This document shows, in pieces, positions 54,798-63,510 of a stretch of DNA of 64,000 nucleotides. The translations under genes and the position numbers were made by a program. Under the pieces are notes generated by a model. That model saw nothing but the letters and a program-made list of their open reading frames with translations, ran no database searches and was not told the DNA's origin. Position 1 is the first letter of the stretch, and each line of letters begins with the position of its first letter. Source of the DNA: Vagococcus teuberi (GTDB lineage: Bacteria; Bacillota; Bacilli; Lactobacillales; Vagococcaceae); the NCBI RefSeq assembly GCF_001870205.1, contig NZ_CP017267.1:1042501-1106500 (forward strand). Direction: 5' to 3'.

Positions 54798-55541
54798 ATT
54801 AAAGAACGTTAATAAATCCGGTAAATCAAGTTGACTTTTTTCTTCTTTATTAAAGTCTTTTTTTATTTGACCAGAATCAAGGACGATAAGTCGATTTCCA
54901 AAGTTCAACGCGTCCTCCATACGATGGGTAATCATTAAACAAGTTAATTCATTTTCTTCAATCGTTTTCTCGGTTAATGCCATTAGTTGTTTACTCGTTT
55001 TAGGATCAAGTGCAGCAGTATGTTCATCCAGTAGTAACAAGTCAGGCTTTTGAATCGTTGCCATAAGTAAACTCAATGCCTGTCTTTGTCCTCCTGATAG
55101 GTTACCAGTTGGGGTGTCGAGATGATTTTCTAGTCCATTACCAATTTTTTGGCATTGCTCAAAGAAAAACTCTTTTTGTTGATTAAGCTGTCTCTTTTTT
55201 AACCCTCTCTTCTTGCCACGTAATTCTGCTAATAATAGATTTTCAGCAACCGTCATTCTTGGTGCTGTGCCAAGTTTTGGGTCTTGAAAAACACGTGCGA
55301 TATATTTCGCTCGGTATTCTTCACTTTTCGTTGTCACGTCTTCTTCATTTAGCAGAACACTTCCACTTGTTAACGTCAATTGTCCTGATATTGCATTAAA
55401 CAAAGTCGATTTTCCTGCGCCATTTCCACCTAAAATCGTAACAAAATCTCTAGGAGACACGCTAAAATTAAGATTGTCCATAATATGTCGTCCACTAGAA
55501 ATCGTTTTGACGCCATTTTTTATTTCAAGTGCTTTAGTCAT
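54792..55541 (-). CDS. ABC transporter ATP-binding protein (TrpZ-like)
   Basis: 249 aa from ATG 55541 (AAGGAGGGG upstream). Walker A GGNGAGKST, Q-loop VFQDPKLG, signature LSGGQRQALS, Walker B LLLLDEH and switch MITHR are present. The Walker B ends in His instead of Pro (DEH), as in several members of this family. Its start overlaps the permease stop by eight bases. Third gene of the minus-strand operon. Confidence 0.88.
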   Translation of the reverse strand: MTKALEIKNGVKTISSGRHIMDNLNFSVSPRDFVTILGGNGAGKSTLFNAISGQLTLTSGSVLLNEEDVTTKSEEYRAKYIARVFQDPKLGTAPRMTVAENLLLAELRGKKRGLKKRQLNQQKEFFFEQCQKIGNGLENHLDTPTGNLSGGQRQALSLLMATIQKPDLLLLDEHTAALDPKTSKQLMALTEKTIEENELTCLMITHRMEDALNFGNRLIVLDSGQIKKDFNKEEKSQLDLPDLLTFFNL

Positions 55542-56415
55542 TTGTCGCCCCTCCTTTTTTATTACCAAATTTTCGACTTAACTCTGGAATGATTAAACAA
55601 ATTCCAAGAATCACAGAAGAATAGAATTTCAAGTATGTGGTATCAAAACTTAGTTTGATAACAGCTAGTATGAGTAACTGATAAATGATACTCCCAACAA
55701 CAATTGCGATGAAACGCTCTATCATGGTCAATTCACCAAATAGTAATTCTCCTAAAATAATTGATGCTAATCCTATGACAATCACACCAATCCCTTTATT
55801 AATATCAGCATAGCCATCACTTTGTGCAATCAGAGCACCGGATAGACCAATCAGTCCATTAGACACGACTAAACCTAAAATTTTCATTTTATCGGTGTGA
55901 ATACCAAGGGACTTTGCCATCACTTCATTATCTCCTGTGGCGATATATGCTTGTCCTAAGTCAGTATTCAAGAAACCAAGTAAACAGGCAATGACAATCG
56001 CAATAATAATCAGACCGATTAAAACCACATCAAAGTTTGCAGGTAAATTAGCAAAACTTAATAGAGAAAACAGTTTTGGTTGATTTAGTAAAGATAGATT
56101 AGGTGATTTCATAACAAACAACATCACAGAGTTCAATGCACTCATGACTAGTATTCCCGATAAAATCACTGGAATTTTTCCTTTTGTATAAAGTAACCCT
56201 GTCGTAAGTCCAGCTAACATGCCACCAATCATTCCTAAAAGTGTTGCGACAATTGGTGACACACCATTCGTAATGGCAGTCACACAAATTGCCCCACCTA
56301 GAGGAAAACTTCCTTCTGTTGTTAAATCCGGAAAGTCTAAAATTCGATAAGTTAAATAAATGCCTAATCCTAATACTGACCATAATATGCCTTGTCCTAT
56401 AGTTGATACAATCAT
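55534..56415 (-). CDS. ABC transporter permease (TrpY-like, LivH-type fold)
   Basis: 293 aa with about eight to nine membrane segments of the branched-chain amino-acid-type permease family. The segment LTTEGSFPLGGAICV near the N terminus and GVIVIGLASIILGEL are typical. It overlaps the receptor gene by four bases (ATGA) and the ATPase gene by eight, so all three are coupled. Confidence 0.88.
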   Translation of the reverse strand: MIVSTIGQGILWSVLGLGIYLTYRILDFPDLTTEGSFPLGGAICVTAITNGVSPIVATLLGMIGGMLAGLTTGLLYTKGKIPVILSGILVMSALNSVMLFVMKSPNLSLLNQPKLFSLLSFANLPANFDVVLIGLIIIAIVIACLLGFLNTDLGQAYIATGDNEVMAKSLGIHTDKMKILGLVVSNGLIGLSGALIAQSDGYADINKGIGVIVIGLASIILGELLFGELTMIERFIAIVVGSIIYQLLILAVIKLSFDTTYLKFYSSVILGICLIIPELSRKFGNKKGGATND

Positions 56416-57410
56416 TTTTTTGCCTCCTCTTTTATTGTCTTAGGTATGGTGATACCCAATTTCTGTGCTTTTTCTTCATTGATTACCAAATCTCCTGTTT
56501 GAAATGTATATATCGGTGTATCACTTGGAGATTTTTTCTTAGTAATAACGTCTACCACCATTTTGGCTGTCTGAACACCTAAATCGTATTGATTGATGCC
56601 GATTGTGGCAATACCTCCTTCTTCAACCATCGTATCGACCGATGGAAATATTGGAATATTTGCTTCATCTGCTATAGAGACAATTGTTTGGAAGCCATTT
56701 GCAATGGTATTGTCAGTTGGTGTGTAGATGGCATCTACTTCTCCTGTCATAACGTGAGTCATTTGAGAGATTTCATTTGTCGAAGGAACAGCATACGTTT
56801 TAACCGTAAGTCCCTCTTTTTGGGCGACTGTTTTAAAACGATCCACTTGCGATTGTGAATTATCTTCTGCTGATGAGTAAATCACCCCAATAGTTTTCAG
56901 TGTTGGCAATAATTCTTTCATCAATTTAACTTGAGCTTCAACTGGCGACTGATCACTGACTCCAGTGATATTTCCTCCAGGATGATTATTATCTTTCACT
57001 AATCCAGCAGCTTTGGGATCACTAATGGCTCCCAGAATGATTGGAATATCTGTTGTTTGGTTTGCTAATGCTTGTGCTGCAGGAGTAGCAATGCCAACAA
57101 GAGCATCGGGCTTTTTACTAATTAATTGTTGGCTCATACTAGAGAGTTTACTTTGATCTGCTTGTCCATTTTGAAAATCAATATGGATTGTTTCCTTATC
57201 TTTATACCCTTCTCTTTCTAATTCTTCGACAAATCCTTTATATATCAAATCAAGAGATGGGTGGCTGACAAATTGTAATACACCAATAGTTGGTACTTTT
57301 TGAGGTTGTTTCGTTAATCCTGTTTTACTTTTATCAAACCCTGTTATAAAAGAGATGAATAGTATTCCTGAAATGATTGCTACTGCATACTTTAATCGTT
57401 TGTTTGTCAT
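56412..57410 (-). CDS. ABC transporter substrate-binding protein (TrpX-like, ABC_sub_bind family)
   Basis: 332 aa from ATG 57410; the ATG at 57416 is only two bases from AGGAGG. ABC_sub_bind features: IGVLQFVSHPSLDLIYKGF, ATPAAQALA, GVIYSSAEDNS and PIFPSVDTMV. There is no lipobox cysteine, so it is held by an uncleaved N-terminal helix. Relatives are predicted tryptophan (or tyrosine) receptors. The Trp-containing leader peptide upstream supports tryptophan. Confidence 0.85.
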   Translation of the reverse strand: MTNKRLKYAVAIISGILFISFITGFDKSKTGLTKQPQKVPTIGVLQFVSHPSLDLIYKGFVEELEREGYKDKETIHIDFQNGQADQSKLSSMSQQLISKKPDALVGIATPAAQALANQTTDIPIILGAISDPKAAGLVKDNNHPGGNITGVSDQSPVEAQVKLMKELLPTLKTIGVIYSSAEDNSQSQVDRFKTVAQKEGLTVKTYAVPSTNEISQMTHVMTGEVDAIYTPTDNTIANGFQTIVSIADEANIPIFPSVDTMVEEGGIATIGINQYDLGVQTAKMVVDVITKKKSPSDTPIYTFQTGDLVINEEKAQKLGITIPKTIKEEAKK

Positions 57411-57432
57411 CGTCATATCCTCCTAAAAATAA

Positions 57433-57608
57433 AAAGACGATAAACCGTTTTGTCTATTAAAACAACGGTTTATCGTCTTTGTTTAGTCACAAAAAAACCG
57501 CATAGATAGGGTGTCTATGCGGTAGAATATCTGTTATCCCTAAGCATAGATACTTCTTTAGAAAAATTTCTAAAAGTTGTATCTATACCAAAAAATGTAT
57601 ACATACAA
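57433..57608 (-). promoter_or_regulatory. Tandem-terminator attenuator of the TrpXYZ-like operon
   Basis: Plus-strand coordinates of minus-strand segments: 1 = 57597-57609, 2 = 57576-57588, 3 = 57544-57554, 4 = 57514-57522, 5 = 57498-57506, 6 = 57459-57480, 7 = 57433-57451. 1:2 has 12 of 13 pairs, 2:3 ten pairs; they exclude each other. 3:4 (7 pairs) excludes 4:5, a 9-bp terminator stem with seven T residues. 6:7 is a second terminator with a 17-bp perfect stem. A 6-7 bp pairing of segment 5 with 6 could block it. Stall frees 1 and favours read-through; a ribosome at the stop masks 1 and favours termination. Confidence 0.72.
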
Positions 57609-57677
57609 CTATCTACGCCAAGTTTGCCATGTCGAAATAATTAAATGATGTGATTGTCTGTTTATTTGTCGTTTCAT
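57609..57677 (-). CDS. Leader peptide with two Trp codons (TrpXYZ-like operon attenuator)
   Basis: 22 codons, ATG at 57677 down to TAG at 57611-57609, with a GAGGAAA ribosome site about eight bases upstream. Trp codons are 17 and 20 in STWQTWRR, right before AGA-TAG. The G of the stop is the first base of RNA segment 1. This parallels the aro leader in length, stop context and position. Confidence 0.8.
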   Translation of the reverse strand: MKRQINRQSHHLIISTWQTWRR

Positions 57678-57711
57678 GGCAATTTCCTCATTTCGTTTTT
57701 AATTTGTTATA

Positions 57712-57740
57712 ATAATAACTCGTTACTCATTTCATGTCAA
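57712..57740 (-). promoter_or_regulatory. Sigma-A promoter of the TrpXYZ-like operon
   Basis: On the minus strand TTGACA (57740-57735), 17 bases, TATTAT (57717-57712). It lies a few bases after the stop of the preceding minus-strand gene. Confidence 0.8.
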
Positions 57741-57744
57741 TCAT

Positions 57745-58410
57745 TTATTCAAAAATAATTTCTTTGGTCTTTTTTTTCTTTTTATCACTTGATGATGAAC
57801 TTGATAAGGTTTCATCAATTTTTTTTGCAACTTTAATGCGTTTAGGTTCTTTGCGTGCTATGCTTGGCTGAATGATAGCAACTAATTTCTCATCCAACGT
57901 TTGTAACCCACCCTTTAGGTCATTAAACGAATATCGTCCTTTTTCTTTGCCGTTTTCCATCACGATAAACGTATTTTTTGCAGTTAGTTTATATTTTGCT
58001 TCAATATCAGAAAAATTATAGATAGGTTGGATATAATCAATTTTCCAATTAACAGTTTCAAGTGGTTCATGTTTATCTAATAAAGTTTCAACCTGATTCA
58101 AACTAGGATTTTGTTTTGTATCTATTACTGCCACAATATGAGGCTCTTTATCGGAAAATACGCTGCTGATATCTGTTTCTTGAATTGGTTTTACCTGCTT
58201 ATTATTCGATTTCAATTCTGAAATAGCATGTAACTGCTTCTCTCTAATGGATGGCCTAACAGCTGACACAAACACAGACATTACTAAAAAGACTATCGTC
58301 ACCGAGCATATGATGATGACAAAGTGTTTGTTTGTTTTGATCATATCTAACCAATTCACTTTTTTTAGGGAATGAAAAAGTTGCTTTAATCGCTCTTTAA
58401 GTTCCGTCAT
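57745..58410 (-). CDS. Membrane-anchored protein of unknown function
   Basis: 221 aa. A short cytoplasmic N terminus, one membrane helix (FVIIICSVTIVFLVMSVFVSA), then an outside domain with a thioredoxin-like strand pattern (PHIVAVIDTKQNPSL, NTFIVMENGKEKGRYSF) but no CxxC, and a Ser-run plus Lys-rich tail at the C terminus. It is divergent from the zinc-ribbon protein gene. No terminator separates it from the TrpXYZ-like leader, so some read-through is possible. Confidence 0.6.
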   Translation of the reverse strand: MTELKERLKQLFHSLKKVNWLDMIKTNKHFVIIICSVTIVFLVMSVFVSAVRPSIREKQLHAISELKSNNKQVKPIQETDISSVFSDKEPHIVAVIDTKQNPSLNQVETLLDKHEPLETVNWKIDYIQPIYNFSDIEAKYKLTAKNTFIVMENGKEKGRYSFNDLKGGLQTLDEKLVAIIQPSIARKEPKRIKVAKKIDETLSSSSSSDKKKKKTKEIIFE

Positions 58411-58584
58411 TTACTCCCCACCTTATGTATGCTAGACACATTATAACGTAAAACTATGTCTTTGAGAATACCACATCACCATATTAAACAAATTGATTAC
58501 AGTTTTTGACTACTAATTTTACCTGCGATGGTTTATAATATATAGGTTAATATCATTATTTAAAATAATAAGGAGCGATTTCTT

Positions 58585-60105
58585 TTGACCAGTAATGAAA
58601 AAAAATGTCCAAATTGTGGTCATATCTTTAAACCAGGAGAAACTTATTGTCCAAACTGTGATTTGTTTGTTCCATTTGATGAGCAAAAAAATCTATCAAA
58701 TGATACAATTACTAATTCAAACGAACCAGCTAGCTATAAAAATGACACACCTTCTGAGCCAAGTCCTTCTATTCCAACCTTTAAGCATCGTAACCGTACT
58801 AGTGTAGAAGAGACACCTGCGACTGAAGAAGAAATAGTTGAAAAGCAAAGTGAAATGGAAGAGGCAACTGAAAAGCCAATCATTGAGGAGCATAGCGAAA
58901 TAGAAACTATTTCCCCTGTAGAAGTCGAAACTTTCGAGGAAATTGATGAGCCTGTTGAAGAACAACCACAAACAAGAGTGACTGACTCATCTACTCCACC
59001 GAGTAATGAATCACCTAAAAAGAATAACAAAAGTAAAATTTTAGTTGGTATCATTGTTCTATTGATTGTATTTGGTGGTGGCTATGTTTATAACTCACAA
59101 AAGAAACAAAATGAATTAGAAACCACATTAAAATTAACAACGAGTGCCGAAGATGCCATTCAGAACTTGTATATGAAAAATCAAGGTGAGGTATTTTTGA
59201 AAAAGGGAATTTCTCAATCAGACATCACCTCAGCTGAAGATAAAGTAAAAGAACTAAAAGGCACAGAACAATATGATAAATTAAACGAGCGTATGCAACA
59301 GGTAGTTAAAACATTTACTCGTTTAACAGCGATCAATGAAGCATTTAAAAAACCTGTGATTGAAGGCAATCAATTAATCAATGATGCGTATGTCAAAGAT
59401 GATACTAAATTAACTTTAGAGGCCATTGATCCTGAAGAAAATGGTTTTGACAAACTTTACAATGAAGCCATCAAAGATGCAACAGAGCAAAAAGCAGCGA
59501 TTAAAACCTTTAAAACAACACTTGAAAAACTCTATCGTGACGATAAAGTTGTGAGTGAACCAAGTAAACAAGTTTATAATGATGCAGTGAAACAACTTGC
59601 AGATATTAAAGACCCTGAATTAAAAGCTGAATTCCAAAAAATTCTTGATGATGTAAGTAAAGTCATTGATGAGCAAGAGAAAAAAGCTGAAGCAGCACGT
59701 AAAGAGGAAGAAGAAAAACAAGCAGCAGCTGAAAAAAATACACAACAATCACAAAATAATAACAACACCAACACAGCACAGAATGGTAGCTCATTCACTC
59801 CTTCTACTAATGGTGGACGTTGGGGTACTAGACAAGACGCTACAATTGACTTATCAGATCCTGCATGGGCATGGAATCCTGGTGTTCAAGAAAAAGTCAT
59901 TTCAGAAGTCATTAAACGTGGTTATGTTGTAGACGGTGGTTATACACTTGTTCCGAAATTTATCGAAAACGGTGTTGGTTTCTATGATCTTTATGCCACA
60001 AAAAATTCGAAACTATTCCCAAATAGTAAACCTGAAGAATTTCCAATTTACGTTGTCACAATTAACGATAAAACAGGTTGGTTTAAAGGAAACGGACCAA
60101 ATTAA
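58585..60105 (+). CDS. Zinc-ribbon, single-pass membrane protein
   Basis: 506 aa starting at TTG (AGGAG nine bases upstream). N-terminal zinc ribbon CPNCGHIF...CPNC (residues 8-26), an acidic Glu/Pro-rich cytoplasmic region, one membrane helix (KILVGIIVLLIVFGGGYVY at about 152-170), a helical extracellular domain, a Gln/Asn-rich spacer and a C-terminal globular domain with WAWNPGVQEKVISEVIKRGYV. Topology resembles cell-wall-sensing or TcaA-like proteins; the function is unknown. Confidence 0.72.
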   Translation: MTSNEKKCPNCGHIFKPGETYCPNCDLFVPFDEQKNLSNDTITNSNEPASYKNDTPSEPSPSIPTFKHRNRTSVEETPATEEEIVEKQSEMEEATEKPIIEEHSEIETISPVEVETFEEIDEPVEEQPQTRVTDSSTPPSNESPKKNNKSKILVGIIVLLIVFGGGYVYNSQKKQNELETTLKLTTSAEDAIQNLYMKNQGEVFLKKGISQSDITSAEDKVKELKGTEQYDKLNERMQQVVKTFTRLTAINEAFKKPVIEGNQLINDAYVKDDTKLTLEAIDPEENGFDKLYNEAIKDATEQKAAIKTFKTTLEKLYRDDKVVSEPSKQVYNDAVKQLADIKDPELKAEFQKILDDVSKVIDEQEKKAEAARKEEEEKQAAAEKNTQQSQNNNNTNTAQNGSSFTPSTNGGRWGTRQDATIDLSDPAWAWNPGVQEKVISEVIKRGYVVDGGYTLVPKFIENGVGFYDLYATKNSKLFPNSKPEEFPIYVVTINDKTGWFKGNGPN

Positions 60106-60110
60106 AAACA

Positions 60111-60150
60111 AGGAGAAATAACAGATTGATTGTTGTTTCTCCTTATTTAT
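60111..60150 (+). terminator. Terminator of the zinc-ribbon protein gene
   Basis: AAGGAGAAATAACA pairs with TGTTGTTTCTCCTT (small mismatch), followed by ATTTATTT. Confidence 0.7.
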
Positions 60151-60176
60151 TTCTACTTTAAAAAGGAGGTTTTACC

Positions 60177-61877
60177 ATGTCATTTGACGGTATTTTCACC
60201 CACTTGATGGTAAACGAATTATCAAATACATTAACCAATGGACGTTTGTCAAAGGTCCATCAACCATATGATAATGAATTGATGTTAGTTTTTAGAAACA
60301 ACTCAAAAAATCACACGCTTTTATTATCTGCTAATCCAAATTATGCTCGTATTCAACTAACGAATATCAAGTATAAAAATCCTGCTACCCCGCCCAACTT
60401 CTGTATGACGCTTAGAAAGTATCTTGAGGGAAGTCTTTTACAAGAAATCAAACAAACTAATAATGACCGTATCATTTCGTTTTCTTTTGAAAGTCGCAAT
60501 GATTTAGGTGACTTAGAAAGTATTGTGTTAATTGTTGAATTAATGGGCCGACATAGTAACATCATTTTATTAAATAAAGACACACACAAAATCATTGATA
60601 CAATCAAACATGTAGGAATGAGCCAAAATAGCTATCGTCTTCTTTTACCAGGTGCTGATTACATCACACCACCACTAAAAGACACACAAAACCCTTGGAC
60701 AGTTGACAAGGAGGCTTTGTTTAAAGAATTAAACAGTTTAGCCGAGCTATCACCACAAGCCATTCAACAGCAATTTGAAGGATTTTCTAAAGATACAGCA
60801 AATGAATTAGTTTACCGCCTAAAACATGAAGATACAGATAAAGTAGCGACTTGGACTAACTTCTTCAATGAAATGACCAATCAGTTACATCCAACTATTG
60901 GATTGATTAAGGAGAAAGAACGCTTTACTCCTATCCCCTATCAAACCTTTGATGAAGAATTATCACAGTTTGATACACTTAGTGACATGCTAGATGCTTT
61001 TTATGAAGGCAAAGCCGAGAAAGATCGGGTAAAACAACAAGCTGGTGAACTAATCAAAAAAGTGACAAACGATATTAATAAATTAAAAAAGAAAACCAAA
61101 ATTCTAGAAAAACAACTTGTGGATGCTGATAATGCAGAGATTTATCGTGTTAAAGGAGAGCTTCTCACGACATTCTTACATGAAGTAAAACGTGGCGCTA
61201 CAAGTGTTGAGCTACCAAATTACTATGATAATGATGAACCAATTAAAATTAGTTTAAATGAAGCCCTTACACCAAACCAAAATGCACAAAAATATTTCCA
61301 ACGTTATCAAAAACTGAAAAATGGTGTGGCTGTAGTTAAAGAGCAACTAAATATTACAAAATATGAACTACTCTATTTAGAATCAGTATTAGCCCAATTA
61401 GATATCGCATCACCGAGCGATGTGCAACTGATTAGGGAAGAATTAATTGCTGAGAAATACATCAAAGTAAAAAACAAAGATAAGAAAAAACAAAAAAACA
61501 AACCATCGAAACCTCTTCAATTTGTTTCTAGTGATGGGGACACCATTTTTGTTGGAAAAAATAATATCCAAAATGACCAACTCACTTTAAAAACCGCTAA
61601 TAAAAATGATATTTGGTTACATACTAAAGATATCCCTGGTTCTCATGTCATTATTAAAAATAGTAATCCTAGTGATCAAACGCTTTTAGAAGCTGCCTTG
61701 CTTGCAGCGTATTATTCAACATACCGTTTATCAGCATCAGTCCCTGTTGATTATGTTGCAGTGAAACACGTTAAAAAACCAAATGGTGCCAAACCTGGCT
61801 TTGTCATTTATGAGAATCAAAAAACATTGTTTGTCACGCCCGAACTAAGTGAAATTAAAAAGATAAAGGAGTGTTGA
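60177..61877 (+). CDS. rqcH: Rqc2 homologue RqcH (NFACT family, formerly fibronectin-binding protein)
   Basis: Ribosome quality-control factor that recruits Ala-tRNA to obstructed 50S subunits and adds C-terminal Ala tails. 566 aa. NFACT-N domain about 1-170 with the DR motif at exactly Asp97-Arg98 (NNDRII), HhH and coiled-coil region about 280-420, and NFACT-R domain with NDIWLHTKDIPGSHVII. AAAGGAGG precedes the ATG. All key residues look intact. Confidence 0.94.
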   Translation: MSFDGIFTHLMVNELSNTLTNGRLSKVHQPYDNELMLVFRNNSKNHTLLLSANPNYARIQLTNIKYKNPATPPNFCMTLRKYLEGSLLQEIKQTNNDRIISFSFESRNDLGDLESIVLIVELMGRHSNIILLNKDTHKIIDTIKHVGMSQNSYRLLLPGADYITPPLKDTQNPWTVDKEALFKELNSLAELSPQAIQQQFEGFSKDTANELVYRLKHEDTDKVATWTNFFNEMTNQLHPTIGLIKEKERFTPIPYQTFDEELSQFDTLSDMLDAFYEGKAEKDRVKQQAGELIKKVTNDINKLKKKTKILEKQLVDADNAEIYRVKGELLTTFLHEVKRGATSVELPNYYDNDEPIKISLNEALTPNQNAQKYFQRYQKLKNGVAVVKEQLNITKYELLYLESVLAQLDIASPSDVQLIREELIAEKYIKVKNKDKKKQKNKPSKPLQFVSSDGDTIFVGKNNIQNDQLTLKTANKNDIWLHTKDIPGSHVIIKNSNPSDQTLLEAALLAAYYSTYRLSASVPVDYVAVKHVKKPNGAKPGFVIYENQKTLFVTPELSEIKKIKEC

Positions 61878-61880
61878 TAT

Positions 61881-63100
61881 ATGTTACGTTTTAGAACTGT
61901 TTTACTTGGGATTGTTGGAATTGGGCTATTAGTGTTTGCTCTCTCATATTTTGTTTATCGATTTATCTTTAAAAAAGATCTTAAAAATATGAAAATAAAC
62001 ATCTTGATGATACTACTAGCTGTTATTGGCGGCACTCTTTTTTATAGTCCTGCTAAGCAATATATTCAATTAAAAAAAGGAACCATCGACCATAGTAATG
62101 TCGTGACATATAATGGACAAAAGATAAGAACAGAAGCCAATGCGACTGAACGTCTTACTTTACCTTCTGTTTATGGAAGTATTGAAGCTACACACCCTTC
62201 TGTTGTAGCACTTGATAAACCGTTAGATGGATACAAATACTGGATGGCTGTAACACCTTATCCAAAAGGAAAAGCCATTTACGAAAATCCACATGTATTT
62301 AAGTCAAACGATTTAGTTTCATGGATTCCAAATGAAGCAAACCCACTAGATGAACCAAAAAGCGAAAAATTTAACGATAATAATACACCGATGCAGTATG
62401 ATTCTGATACGCATATTATTTATAATAAAAAAAGAATCAATTAGAGGTATTTTGGCGCTATGTTGATGATATCAATAAGAAATCAATCATTTACAAACGA
62501 ACATCGGTGGATGGAAAAAATTGGACACCTAAAGACATAGTCTTTGATGGAACAAAACCAGGTGAAGACTGGGTATCACCTGTATTTATTAAAAATGATA
62601 AGGGGTATAAAGTATGGTATGTTGCCCATGGATACAAAATTTGGACTAGAGATAGCCAAGATGGAAAGAAATGGAGCAATCCTATAGAAGTCAAGGTTCC
62701 CTACGAAGAAAAAAATATGCATCATTGGCATTTAGATGTCCAAAAAACTGATTTAGGCTATGAGATGGTGGTTGTTGGGTTTAAATCAAATGGTGAATAC
62801 AAATTATCTGATCGACATGTAATGAATGTGTATTATTCAAAATCAGAAGATAATAAAAAGTGGGACACTCTTAAACCCATTATCTTCCCTTCTGGTAAAC
62901 GAGTTGGATTTGATGGAAAAGGGTTATATCGTAGCGCTATGTTGAAAGAAGGAAAAGATTATTATATCTTTTATAGTGGCATTGGGTATGATGATACTCG
63001 TGGTGTCGGTGTATCAACTGGAACAGATATCAATCACTTGAAAGGATTAAATCTATCTGATTACCAAGGAAAAATTAAATTAGATAACAAAACCGAGTAG
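61881..63100 (+). pseudogene. Glycoside-hydrolase-like beta-propeller protein, frameshifted
   Basis: The first half (61881-62444) has two N-terminal membrane helices and a propeller-like domain (ATHPSVVALDKPLDGYKYWMAVTPYP, ENPHVFKSNDLVSW). At a seven-A run (62427-62433) the frame breaks; a -1 shift continues as NQLEVFWRYVDDINKKS and runs through 63100 (GEDWVSPVFIKNDKGYKVWYV, RGVGVSTGTDINHLKGL). Resembles GH43/GH32-type folds. Loss of one A explains it, either a true mutation or a sequencing error. It directly follows rqcH. Confidence 0.7.
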
Positions 63101-63118
63101 TTTTTCTACTCGGTTTTA
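63091..63118. terminator. Bidirectional terminator
   Basis: AAACCGAGTAG and CTACTCGGTTTT pair perfectly around TTTTT. It overlaps the end of the glycosidase-like gene and the stop of the HTH gene. Confidence 0.88.
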
Positions 63119-63402
63119 ATACGCTTTTTCGTCCGCTTGTACTTTTCTTTATGTCCATCATACTCAATTTGTAAACTTAACAATTCAGAATAAACCCAGT
63201 CCATTGATTTGCTTGTAGCAAGTGATAACGAATAAATAAATGATACAGGGAGCGATTCGATACGTCGTTCTCTACTCACCCATGTGGCAATAGTTGATTG
63301 TGGGTATTGAAATTGTTCGCAAAATTCTAGTACAGTATAGTTTAAATGCTTAATAATAAATATATTGATAGGGTGAGGATAAACAAAAGTATTGGTAGTC
63401 AT
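63106..63402 (-). CDS. Small HTH-like DNA-binding protein
   Basis: 98 aa. The middle part (TVLEFCEQFQYPQSTIATWVSRERRIESLPVSFIYSLSLA) looks like an Xre-type helix-turn-helix. The C-terminal tail is very basic (HKEKYKRTKKRIKTE). AAAAGGAG precedes the ATG. No partner gene is obvious. The family is not recognised with certainty. Confidence 0.6.
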   Translation of the reverse strand: MTTNTFVYPHPINIFIIKHLNYTVLEFCEQFQYPQSTIATWVSRERRIESLPVSFIYSLSLATSKSMDWVYSELLSLQIEYDGHKEKYKRTKKRIKTE

Positions 63403-63472
63403 GGTGGGAAAACTCCTTTTTATTTTAATCTCATTTGCGATAATAGTTATCTCTTTGTTATATTATAATAAA

Positions 63473-63505
63473 AAACGACTAATTATCCTAATAATAATTA
63501 GTCGT
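63473..63505 (-). terminator. Terminator of the HD-domain gene
   Basis: AAACGACTAATTAT and ATAATTAGTCGTTT pair perfectly; the minus strand continues with a T run. Confidence 0.8.
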
Positions 63506-63510
63506 TTGCT

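Noticed and set aside
57433-57677. T-box for the TrpXYZ-like operon
   Set aside because: Same reason: no T-box core; two terminators and a Trp-containing leader ORF instead.
62427-62434. Programmed -1 ribosomal frameshift at AAAAAAG
   Set aside because: The zero-frame phasing does not place A AAA AAG correctly for a tandem slip, and no biological reason is known for this family; mutation or sequencing error is simpler.
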